A stretch of DNA of 64,000 nt from Sphingobacterium sp. N143 (GTDB lineage: Bacteria > Bacteroidota > Bacteroidia > Sphingobacteriales > Sphingobacteriaceae), in contig NZ_JACAIS010000001.1 of assembly GCF_030325625.1 (NCBI RefSeq), positions 62,001 to 126,000 of the forward strand, written 5' to 3'. Of this stretch, positions 28,733-36,391 are shown one piece after another (position 1 is the first letter of the stretch; each line of letters starts with the position of its first letter). The translations under genes and the position numbers were made by a program. The notes under the pieces are model-generated. The model was not told the origin of the DNA, did no database searches, and saw only the letters and a list, made by a program, of their open reading frames with translations.

Positions 28733-29728
28733 ATGAAATATCTTTTCGTACTGTTGCTGAGTATATGTTTACTGTCCAGTTGTGACAAGGAAGATGTTGA
28801 TCTCGAATCGAAGGAACTTGAAGAAGATGCATTAGCACAGAAATATCATTTTATTGGTCGTTCTATTGGTTTTTCGGTCAACCAAATCTATACGGACCAG
28901 ACCATTGATCAGCAGTTTTATCTAGGGAGTATCTGGGGCTTAAAGGATACGATGCCTACAGTAGCTTTGAGTCCACTGCACAATTATATTAAGCCTTTTA
29001 AAAGTTCGATCTCATCCACTCACCCAACACTTCGTAGCGTCAAGATCATTCCTAGCTTTGCTGCTGTGCGGTCTTTTGCGAAGAAAAGTAAGGGTGAACA
29101 AACGGTATTGGACCAGTTTTCCACAGGAACATTTTTTGATTACAGAGCTATACGCTATCACCTTAATAACAGTGCTGATGTTGATAGTGTCCTCCGACTT
29201 GTTGTACATAACGATTCCACAACAGTTAAAAGAGTTTTCAGTATTTTGCTCCATCGTGAACATGTCGCTTTTAATTTATATGCTGATTTTGATGATTTTG
29301 CATCTACCTTTCATGGAGAGGAGCTTTTGACATTGGAGAAAACAGGTTTGAAACCCTATTATGTGTCGAGTGTGAATTATGGAACAAATTCAATTATCAT
29401 GGGCGAAAGTGATTATCCAGGCAGTGATTTTAAACGGGTATTGGAGAAATTGCTTGACAAACAATCCTTAACCAATATGGATGAAGAAATATTACAGCAT
29501 TCAGATGTCCTGATCTATCTTCGTGGCGGACGTAAAGCCAGTTTCATCCAACGTGAACATGGTTTGGAAGGAATCCGCAAATTGGTGAAGGCCTATAAGA
29601 AAGAGCTTGAGGTGCAACGGCATACTTTCGATTACCCGATCAGTTATACATTAAGTGATCTGGCCACATTCAGAAGCCTGAAATTTTGGTATTCCTATGA
29701 TTTCTTTGTCCGTGAAGAACGGGAATAA
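28733..29728 (+). CDS. Cholesterol-dependent-cytolysin-like lipoprotein lacking domain 4
   Basis: The 331-residue lipoprotein has a signal with lipobox LLSSC (Cys17) and then DKEDVD, a charged stretch like the export signals that send lipoproteins to the cell surface in Bacteroidota. The rest matches, segment by segment, domains 1-3 of thiol-activated cytolysins such as perfringolysin. There is an FSILL...F strand at about 178-190 and YYVSSVNYGT at 209-218 (family V-S-x-V-x-Y-G-R). VLIYLRGGRKAS carries the Gly265-Gly266 pair of the beta-5 hinge, and YPISYTLSDLATFR at 301-314 matches Y-P-I-S-Y-T. The protein ends there: the C-terminal immunoglobulin-like domain 4 with the undecapeptide and cholesterol site is absent. 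Short CDC-like proteins of Bacteroidota are known to work with a long partner; none is adjacent. Alignment is from memory, but four landmarks in order make it convincing. Confidence 0.72.
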   Translation: MKYLFVLLLSICLLSSCDKEDVDLESKELEEDALAQKYHFIGRSIGFSVNQIYTDQTIDQQFYLGSIWGLKDTMPTVALSPLHNYIKPFKSSISSTHPTLRSVKIIPSFAAVRSFAKKSKGEQTVLDQFSTGTFFDYRAIRYHLNNSADVDSVLRLVVHNDSTTVKRVFSILLHREHVAFNLYADFDDFASTFHGEELLTLEKTGLKPYYVSSVNYGTNSIIMGESDYPGSDFKRVLEKLLDKQSLTNMDEEILQHSDVLIYLRGGRKASFIQREHGLEGIRKLVKAYKKELEVQRHTFDYPISYTLSDLATFRSLKFWYSYDFFVREERE

Positions 29729-29761
29729 TCTCAATTCGATCCCTAATCTAAAAGAAGATAC

Positions 29762-29795
29762 AATAAAGACACATGTATATGTGGTCTTTATTCAT
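29762..29795 (+). terminator. Terminator of the cytolysin-like gene
   Basis: AATAAAGAC at 29762-29770 pairs with GTCTTTATT at 29784-29792, with inner ACAT/ATGT pairing. The T run is short, so strength is uncertain. Confidence 0.6.
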
Positions 29796-30006
29796 TATAG
29801 GTGATACCATCTAACTTTAGATGCTTTATCGGCATGCTCGTCCAGGTGAAGAAATAATGGGAAAGCATCATTTTGGGTACCTTTTTATAGGAACCAAGCA
29901 GCATGAAGAGTCTGTTTGCTGTATGGAATGGCTATAACCATTAAATTGATATCTTCCACACAAGGATCCCTGAAAATTTAGTAGATTTAGACTTTTCTAA
30001 AAATGC

Positions 30007-31209
30007 ATGATGAAACTATCCTTATTATTCTTCGCCCTCTGGGTCTCTGTGTTTAATTTATGTCGGGCACAATCTAATCCATATGCCCACATTTCCAAAC
30101 AATATCATCAACCTTTGGAACGGGCACTTTCCAAGGCGGGCAATAATAAGGCTTCGTTGCAACAGGTCCTCAACACAGTGCCCAATGATATGAAAGATGG
30201 GGCTGCTTTTCTAATTGCTTATATGCCACAGCGGGACCTTGAATCTTTGAGTAGCGATTTTCTGCTGAATAATATCGAGCTGGCCTACCGGGCAAAAGCA
30301 AAGTTCCCTTGGACAAAACAGCTTCCAGACTCTATTTTTTTGAATGAGGTATTGCCTTATGCGGTGCTTAATGAGAACCGTGATGAATGGCGAGAGGAGC
30401 TTTTCAACAGATTTTCTAAATATGTTGATTCATGTAAGACTTTACGGGAGGCAATCACTGCGGTAAATAAGCATATCCGGGACGAGGTCATGGTCGATTA
30501 CAATACGAAAAGAGAACGACCTGACCAGTCACCAGCAGAATCTATGCGTCAAGGAATGGCTTCTTGCAGTGGGCTGTCTATTTTATTGACTGATGCATTT
30601 CGTGCCGTTGGTATTCCTTCGCGAGTGGCAGGCACTTTAAACTGGTACGACAATCGAGGTAACCACAATTGGTGCGAAGTATGGATCGATGGTCAGTGGT
30701 ATTTTACGGAATATTATCCGGATAAAGAATTGAACCGTTCTTGGTTTTTAGCTGATGCTGGTAAAGCTGATGTGAACAGTCGCGAGCATGCAATCTATGC
30801 TTCTTCATTTAAATCAACCGAAACTTATTTCCCATTAGCCTGGAATACAGATTTAAAGTATATCAATGGTGTAAATGTAACATCCACCTATACGAGCTTG
30901 TATAAGGATCAACAAGAGGCAATAGCAGCGGACAATAAACATACTACAATTTATGTTGTCGCTTATGAAAGTGAACAGCATAACTCTCCTGAAGACCGAG
31001 AGAAGTGCAATATTGATATTTTCCATCAGAAAGACCAAGTGGGTGGTGGTTCTACCAGAGATGCCAGACAGGATGCGAACGATCGGTTAGCTTTTGCTGT
31101 GGAAAAAAATAAAACCTATACATTGAAATATAATACAAAGCAAGGACCAGCTGAAAAACAAGTGAAGGTCGGTAATGATGCTGTTTCAGTGGTAGTCTAC
31201 CTGAAATAA
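30007..31209 (+). CDS. Secreted transglutaminase-like protein
   Basis: The 400-residue product has a signal peptide ending near CRAQ; ATG codons at 30007 and 30010 are equally possible starts. The central transglutaminase-like (papain-fold) domain shows MASCSGLSILLTDAFRAVGI with the catalytic Cys at about 185, then NHNWCEVWIDGQWYFTEYYP with the His at about 220 and an acidic partner shortly after. The N-terminal 150 residues are helical and Q/N-rich. The C-terminal 110 residues look like a beta-sandwich (TYTLKYNTKQGPAEKQVKVG). Such secreted proteins act as peptidases or amidases rather than true cross-linkers in many cases; substrate is unknown. The GH16 gene starts 77 bases downstream, so they may be cotranscribed. 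Confidence 0.82.
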   Translation: MMKLSLLFFALWVSVFNLCRAQSNPYAHISKQYHQPLERALSKAGNNKASLQQVLNTVPNDMKDGAAFLIAYMPQRDLESLSSDFLLNNIELAYRAKAKFPWTKQLPDSIFLNEVLPYAVLNENRDEWREELFNRFSKYVDSCKTLREAITAVNKHIRDEVMVDYNTKRERPDQSPAESMRQGMASCSGLSILLTDAFRAVGIPSRVAGTLNWYDNRGNHNWCEVWIDGQWYFTEYYPDKELNRSWFLADAGKADVNSREHAIYASSFKSTETYFPLAWNTDLKYINGVNVTSTYTSLYKDQQEAIAADNKHTTIYVVAYESEQHNSPEDREKCNIDIFHQKDQVGGGSTRDARQDANDRLAFAVEKNKTYTLKYNTKQGPAEKQVKVGNDAVSVVVYLK

Positions 31210-31286
31210 TGTTGTGTTGCTGGCGCTATCTTGAATGAACAGTATCATTCAGATGGACGGACAAATAAAAATTCAAATCTAATTCA

Positions 31287-32873
31287 ATGAAAAAACATAT
31301 AATCTTCGCTGCCGCACAGCTTTTATCAACTTTTGCTTTATCGGCACAAACAGAGAGTTCTGATTCGGCTTTAAGCCTTTTGGGAACCAGAAGCTGGATC
31401 CGACTCGATATGAACGGTAACCAACACAATCTTACAGGAGCCAAGGTCTTTTGGTCAAAAACGAATAAAAAACCGCAGAGCCCCAACAGTGTGCTGGAAG
31501 CAGGAACGCATCGTTATTATATTCAACAAGTAGATCCTGAAACAACTTATTACATCTGGGTGGAATCGGCAACTGGTAAATCCTTAGCCAAAGGAAAAAC
31601 CTTTACTTCAAAAAGCTGGGTATTGGACCGTACTGAATTGGACGAACTGCAAAAAAATCCAAGTTCCAAGGCTGTTCCGATAGGTATGGAGGTGTTCTGG
31701 CAGGATGAATTTAATGACAAACTGCTGAACCGGAATAAATGGACTACGAATTACTTCTCCTCTCTAAACTATTTAAATGCGAAATCAAAACAGGAGATGC
31801 TGACTGATCAACTGCCTCAACCGGCTTATACAATGGACGGCACTGCGATCAATCTATATGTGAACGATACCATTCCAAAGCGACTCTTTACCGAAGGTGG
31901 AAACCAAAAAATATCTTCTATTCAGACGTATGACTGGAAATCGAATGAAAATTTACTAGATAATAGTAAAGGTGGCTATTTTGAGGTAAGGGTAAGACGT
32001 AACCGTCAGGGTGATCCCAAAGGGACAAATACAGCATTTTGGTTTGACTCTCCTGGACCGGATATTCGCTATTATCTGCAGGAAGGAACTGAAGTGGATG
32101 GAATTAAGGGAATACGTCCGAAGGGACAGCTTTTTGAAATTGATGTGTTTGAATATATCACGGCCCAATTTGTGATCCACGGACATGTGGATAAGAAGGG
32201 TATTTTTCAGCGTAACCTGGCTACGCACATTGCGGAAGGGTATGAACATGTCGGACAGTGGGTGACCCACGGGGTGTTATGGACACCGACAAGTATCAAA
32301 CATTATATCAATGGCGACCTGATCAAGGAATATGCCAACAAGAACCAGATCTATTCTCCGAATCACTTTATGAATGTATTTTTAGGGGCGTATGGATCTG
32401 AAGGTGGGGTCAATATGGAAGTGGATTATATCCGTGCGTATAACTGGCCTCTGGAGGACAACAATGAACTGCCAAATCCTGATTTTGAAGGGCCAGCTGG
32501 CCTTGCTCCTTGGGAAGGAGAAGCGACAATAGCGGATGGTACAGGAGAAAAAGGAAGCAAAGCTGTTGTCATAACCCCAGGAAAGACAATAACCCAATAT
32601 GTTTATTTGGACGCGGAGCAGAACTATAACCTTGAATTTTGGGGCAAGGGTGCAAGCCTGCAAGTGATGGTAGATGATGTAACAGTGGTAACTGGAGCAT
32701 TGTCAAGTTTGAAGAAGGAGGAGAGATCTCTTACAGCAAAAGGTAAAAAGCAGACCATCGCTTTTCAAACAGGAAAAGAAATTAAACCCAATAAGAAAAT
32801 TATGCGAATAGCCTTTACAAACACGGGTAAAGAAAACGTAGGATTGGATAATATTACAATAAAGAAAAAATAG
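31287..32873 (+). CDS. Secreted GH16 endo-glycanase with C-terminal carbohydrate-binding-like domain
   Basis: A signal peptide ends near LSAQ. Residues about 35-115 form a fibronectin-III-like domain (THRYYIQQVDPETTYYIWVE). The GH16 jelly-roll starts at VFWQDEFND (about 138) and contains the catalytic E-x-D-x-x-E motif as EIDVFEY at about residues 280-286, followed by GQWVTHGVLWTPTSIKHYI and ending with VDYIRAYNWP (about 386). The last 130 residues form a beta-sandwich resembling CBM4/9-type binding domains, closing with NVGLDNITIKK. Both catalytic glutamates are intact. GH16 covers laminarinases, agarases, porphyranases and carrageenases; no subgroup motif lets me choose. A strong terminator follows. 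Confidence 0.86.
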   Translation: MKKHIIFAAAQLLSTFALSAQTESSDSALSLLGTRSWIRLDMNGNQHNLTGAKVFWSKTNKKPQSPNSVLEAGTHRYYIQQVDPETTYYIWVESATGKSLAKGKTFTSKSWVLDRTELDELQKNPSSKAVPIGMEVFWQDEFNDKLLNRNKWTTNYFSSLNYLNAKSKQEMLTDQLPQPAYTMDGTAINLYVNDTIPKRLFTEGGNQKISSIQTYDWKSNENLLDNSKGGYFEVRVRRNRQGDPKGTNTAFWFDSPGPDIRYYLQEGTEVDGIKGIRPKGQLFEIDVFEYITAQFVIHGHVDKKGIFQRNLATHIAEGYEHVGQWVTHGVLWTPTSIKHYINGDLIKEYANKNQIYSPNHFMNVFLGAYGSEGGVNMEVDYIRAYNWPLEDNNELPNPDFEGPAGLAPWEGEATIADGTGEKGSKAVVITPGKTITQYVYLDAEQNYNLEFWGKGASLQVMVDDVTVVTGALSSLKKEERSLTAKGKKQTIAFQTGKEIKPNKKIMRIAFTNTGKENVGLDNITIKKK

Positions 32874-32914
32874 GATGACTACCCTTGTTCACAAAGGGGA
32901 ATGTACCTTTTAGG

Positions 32915-32975
32915 AAAAATGTGCTAAAGAGCCTTTAAAATGATAAGGAAGAACGCTTTAGCGCATTTTTTATTT
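32915..32975. terminator. Bidirectional terminator between GH16 and DoxX-like genes
   Basis: AAAAATGTGCTAAAG at 32915-32929 pairs with CTTTAGCGCATTTTT at 32956-32970 with one G-T pair. The A run on the left and T run on the right let it serve both converging genes. Confidence 0.7.
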
Positions 32976-33019
32976 AATATAAAAGAGGCCTGTTGTTATT
33001 CGTAGGCTAATTGAAATGT

Positions 33020-34279
33020 TTATCGGTTGTAGGGATATTCCTGTATCCAATTGAAGCGGCGTTTGGTTAATTCGAACTGCTGAGTATCTTGCTTGATCAG
33101 TTTGACTTCTTCCCTGTTGCCTTCAACTACTTTGCTTAGTAAAATATCTCCATTCTGATTTATTGTGTAATCGAACTGGTACCTATTTAAGGTAAGTTTC
33201 TTGGCCTGATTATTCATAACGATAGATTCCCAATGTGGTTTATATGCGCTGTCGCGGACCATAACACTATTGTTATCGTACTCAAAAATAATCAATGACC
33301 ACCCGTGGGGAATGGTTTTTCGATCTTTTTCAGCTTTTTCAATGCGATATATTCCATAGAAAGGTGGTTTTTTTAAATATTGAGCCATCATTTTCTTTGT
33401 ATCAATAACACTGATTATCTGTTGTCCAGCAAAGAATAGCAGTATAAGTATTTTGGCCATTAAGATTGATTTTCTTTTCCAGTTCTTGTTGTAGATAGGC
33501 TGTTGAAGGAATGGTAGTTGCCCGGGATCACCTTTTATGAATAACGAGTATAATGTTTGTAGGAAGGGGAGCAGCAGGAATAACGAGAATAGAAAGAGCA
33601 TGGTTGATAGTATCTTGACAGGAACATCGTAAAAATAATTGATGGACATGATGTTTATACTGGTCATTATGGTAATTAATGCGCCCAGTACTATGGTCTT
33701 CCTGAAGAAAAGCAATCCAGATAATATTTCTACGATACCTAATAGAATATTATAGCCTTTAGAGAAGCCGATAAATGTCCAGGCTAAACCCATTGGTGAA
33801 TATTCACCTAAAGGTTGCATCAAACGGTTTAAACTTGGTGGCGGCATCTGTGCATGAAGGAGCTTGATGGTACCATAATTGATGAGCATAAAAGCGATAT
33901 AGTAGCGTATGGCTGTCGTTAACCAATAAAATAGGGTATTGTAGTTTTCTCGTTTTAGATCCAGTATGGACCAGATAACTGCAGCAAAGAAAGCTAATAG
34001 CAACAGTATAAGCAGGGATATCCATGCATATGAAGTATCACCACTTCCATTGACGAAAATACTATAGTCGTAGGTATAACCGAGCACATTTTTTGAAAAC
34101 CAGGGGGTGAGCCAATGCATCAGATCTGTCAATGGTTTGCTTATATAGTCGTATAACGGATAGGTACCATTGTTAAAAACAAGAATAAATGAAAAGATAA
34201 AAATGAAAGAAAAGCGAAAGGCAAATTTCTTGAATGTTGACCAGGTTACTGTGGCTGTTTCGGAAATAGTATGCATCAT
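33020..34279 (-). CDS. DoxX-like multi-pass inner-membrane protein
   Basis: The 419-residue protein has about eight hydrophobic segments (for example FSFIFIFSFILVF, LLILLLLAFFAAVIW, ILLGIVEILSGLLFF and ILSTMLFLFSLFLLLPF). A soluble C-terminal part of about 120 residues, from TIPHGWSLIIFEYDNN on, is predicted to form beta-strands. The membrane part resembles DoxX-family proteins (RYYIAFMLINYGTIKLLHAQMP, spanning about 127-148, is the DoxX-type amphipathic start). DoxX-like proteins have been linked to redox and envelope stress, but function here is open. It is divergent from the Crp/Fnr gene, with about 135 bases between starts, and the small DoxX-like gene lies on the far side of that regulator. 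Two ATG codons in a row start the gene. Confidence 0.7.
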   Translation of the reverse strand: MMHTISETATVTWSTFKKFAFRFSFIFIFSFILVFNNGTYPLYDYISKPLTDLMHWLTPWFSKNVLGYTYDYSIFVNGSGDTSYAWISLLILLLLAFFAAVIWSILDLKRENYNTLFYWLTTAIRYYIAFMLINYGTIKLLHAQMPPPSLNRLMQPLGEYSPMGLAWTFIGFSKGYNILLGIVEILSGLLFFRKTIVLGALITIMTSINIMSINYFYDVPVKILSTMLFLFSLFLLLPFLQTLYSLFIKGDPGQLPFLQQPIYNKNWKRKSILMAKILILLFFAGQQIISVIDTKKMMAQYLKKPPFYGIYRIEKAEKDRKTIPHGWSLIIFEYDNNSVMVRDSAYKPHWESIVMNNQAKKLTLNRYQFDYTINQNGDILLSKVVEGNREEVKLIKQDTQQFELTKRRFNWIQEYPYNR

Positions 34280-34415
34280 AATTGTTTATTGTCCTTAAGT
34301 TAACCTTTATTTACAGAACTGTATGGATATAATTGCAAATAAATAATTATGTAAATAATAAATAGTTGTATTTAATCATCACTATTTGACTGAAAGTCTT
34401 TATCTTGCTTTGAAT

Positions 34416-34991
34416 ATGGATGCACTGGATAAAATTAAGAACTATTTTAATTCGCTGGTGGATATGAATGCGAAAGATTGGGAAATCTTCTCATCAAAAC
34501 TTATTAGAATGGAATTTCCCAAAAGATCGCTGCTATTGGAAATGGGAAAGACTGAGCACTACCTGTCGTTTATAGAGCAGGGAATCGTGCGATTTAATAT
34601 CCCCAAGCTTGATTATGATTTTACCTTTGGTTTTGCATTTGAAAATTCATTTGTAAGTGGCTATGATTCCTTTCTTACGCAGCTCCCATCTTCTTATAAT
34701 CTCGAGGCAATTACACCCTGTGTATTGTGGCGAATATCATTTGAGGATCTGCATACCGTATATGAAACCACATCGGTTGGGAATTTTATTGGCCGAAAGG
34801 CAATTGAAGATATCTTTTTGAAGAAAATGAAGCGTGAAATGACTCTTTTGGAAGATTCTGCTAAAACAAGGTACCTCAATTTGATGCGTGAACAGCCTGA
34901 ACTGATCAAGAATATTCCCTTAAAATATTTGGCTTCTTATATTGGAATCAGGCCACAATCGTTAAGCCGGATCAGAAAAGAGATTTATTAA
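34416..34991 (+). CDS. Crp/Fnr-family transcriptional regulator
   Basis: The product has 191 residues from the ATG at 34416; an upstream TTG at 34386 would add ten residues and is less likely. Residues about 15-110 form the cyclic-nucleotide-binding beta-roll (SLLLEMGKTEHYLSFIEQG, IVRFNI). The C-terminal part has the helix-turn-helix IPLKYLASYIGIRPQSLSRI at about 168-187. No cysteine cluster for Fe-S binding and no clear arginine-serine cAMP site are visible, which is usual for Bacteroidota members of the family. It lies between two DoxX-like genes, one divergent and one downstream (52 bases to the ATG), and probably controls them. Confidence 0.87.
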   Translation: MDALDKIKNYFNSLVDMNAKDWEIFSSKLIRMEFPKRSLLLEMGKTEHYLSFIEQGIVRFNIPKLDYDFTFGFAFENSFVSGYDSFLTQLPSSYNLEAITPCVLWRISFEDLHTVYETTSVGNFIGRKAIEDIFLKKMKREMTLLEDSAKTRYLNLMREQPELIKNIPLKYLASYIGIRPQSLSRIRKEIY

Positions 34992-35043
34992 CAATTGTTC
35001 ATTGATTGTGTATAACAAGGCTGCTATTTTTGAAATAAAAAAC

Positions 35044-35493
35044 ATGAAGCCTCTCTTTATTTTACTTGTTGGATGTATAGTCTCCAACATCATGATATGG
35101 TTGGTCAAAGGAGCTATGGACTATGCCCTAGCAGGGAAGATTGCATTGACTCTGATGCTGGTGTTCACAGCATTGGGACATCGTATGTATACCCAGGGGA
35201 TGATGTTGATGCTCCCGGACTTTATTCCCTTTAAAAGGGAAACAGTATATATAACAGGTTTATTTGAAGTATTAGCCGCTGTAGGGATCTTTATACCGCT
35301 GCTAAGCCAGGGTATAGGTGTACTTTTGATTATTTTTTTTCTGTCGATACTGCCTGCAAATATCCGTGCATGTCAGCGGTATCTCAATTATGAAACAGGT
35401 GCTTTTGATGGTCATGGACCATCCTATCTCTGGTTTCGAATCCCCTTTCAATTATTGTTAATCTGTTGGACATATTATTTTGTGATTCGGTAG
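35044..35493 (+). CDS. Small DoxX-like membrane protein
   Basis: The product has 149 residues from the ATG at 35044; a TTG at 35002 in the same frame would add 14 polar residues before the first membrane segment and is unlikely. Four hydrophobic segments are seen: PLFILLVGCIVSNIMIWLV, KIALTLMLVFTALGHRMY, VYITGLFEVLAAVGIFIPLL and GVLLIIFFLSILPANI, and a final FQLLLICWTYYFVI. The arrangement with LFEVLAAVGIFIP is the DoxX/DoxD-like pattern. It lies in tandem after the Crp/Fnr gene and is probably in the same transcript. Function is unknown. Confidence 0.7.
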   Translation: MKPLFILLVGCIVSNIMIWLVKGAMDYALAGKIALTLMLVFTALGHRMYTQGMMLMLPDFIPFKRETVYITGLFEVLAAVGIFIPLLSQGIGVLLIIFFLSILPANIRACQRYLNYETGAFDGHGPSYLWFRIPFQLLLICWTYYFVIR

Positions 35494-35594
35494 ATTATTC
35501 GATTTCTTAACCTAAGGATAGCAATAAATTAACATATTTTTGTTTAGTTTTATTTAACAATTTTTTATTTTGCTAAACTTTTGAATAGGATAAC

Positions 35595-36305
35595 ATGAAT
35601 GAAGCAATCAAGATGGTGGTATTTGATATGGCTGGTACTACTGTAAATGAAAATAATATTGTTTACAAGACTCTTCAAAACGCGATAAACACGGTGGGGG
35701 GCTTTGATCTTTCATTGGAAGAAGTGTTAGCGCATGGAGCAGGAAAGGAAAAGTTGCAAGCGATCAAGACAGTACTGCAGAACGGTCTGAATATAGTGGA
35801 TGATAAATTAGCGGAAGAGATGTTTCAACTATTTTTGAAGCAGCTTGAAAATGCCTATGAAGTCGAAGAGATTTATCCCAATACCCATGCCGATGACTTA
35901 TTTACTATTCTGAAAAGTAAAGGGATCTTGCGGGTGCTGAACACGGGTTATGATCGAAAAACAGCTGAATCGTTATTGAAAAAGCTCAACTGGGTTGTTG
36001 GTAAGAATATTGATGCATTGGTGACTGCATCAGATGTGCCTAGGAATAGACCTTATCCTGATATGATTTACCGAGCGATGGAGTTATTTGCTATTGAAGA
36101 CCCGATGTCTGTGCTAAAAATAGGTGACTCGATTATTGATGTACAAGAAGGACAGCAAGCAGGCTGTGCGTTAAGTATCGGGATTACGACTGGTGCACAT
36201 ACGGCTGAACAGTTAAAATCGGCCAATCCTGATTATATCGTAGATGATCTATTGGAAATGGTACCGATCATAGAAAGGTATCATAGGGTAGACCAGAAGG
36301 TCTGA
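35595..36305 (+). CDS. HAD-family phosphonatase-like hydrolase
   Basis: The 236-residue cytoplasmic protein is of the haloacid dehalogenase superfamily. Motif I is VVFDMAGTTV at about residues 8-17, with the nucleophile Asp11 and a small residue at +2 as in phosphonatase-like enzymes. A helical cap domain covers about 20-85 (HGAGKEKLQAIKTVL). Motif II is in LRVLNTGYDRKT (Thr, about 118), motif III in VPRNRPYPDMIY, and motif IV in LKIGDSIIDVQEG at about 177-189. Together these match the phosphonatase-like hydrolase subgroup; the cap lysine used by true phosphonoacetaldehyde hydrolase is not assured, so the substrate stays open. Single gene, ended by a strong terminator shared with the opposite-strand receptor. 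Confidence 0.83.
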   Translation: MNEAIKMVVFDMAGTTVNENNIVYKTLQNAINTVGGFDLSLEEVLAHGAGKEKLQAIKTVLQNGLNIVDDKLAEEMFQLFLKQLENAYEVEEIYPNTHADDLFTILKSKGILRVLNTGYDRKTAESLLKKLNWVVGKNIDALVTASDVPRNRPYPDMIYRAMELFAIEDPMSVLKIGDSIIDVQEGQQAGCALSIGITTGAHTAEQLKSANPDYIVDDLLEMVPIIERYHRVDQKV

Positions 36306-36328
36306 TGATTATTTTTTTTGTAACATAT

Positions 36329-36374
36329 AAAATAAAGCGAGCGTATCCTCTTTTAGGTACGCTCGCTTTATTTT
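36329..36374. terminator. Perfect 17-bp bidirectional terminator
   Basis: The 17 bases at 36329-36345 (core AAAGCGAGCGTA) are fully complementary to those at 36358-36374, with a 12-base loop. A and T runs flank both sides. It ends both the HAD gene and the receptor gene. Confidence 0.88.
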
Positions 36375-36391
36375 AATCGGATAAGCCTATG

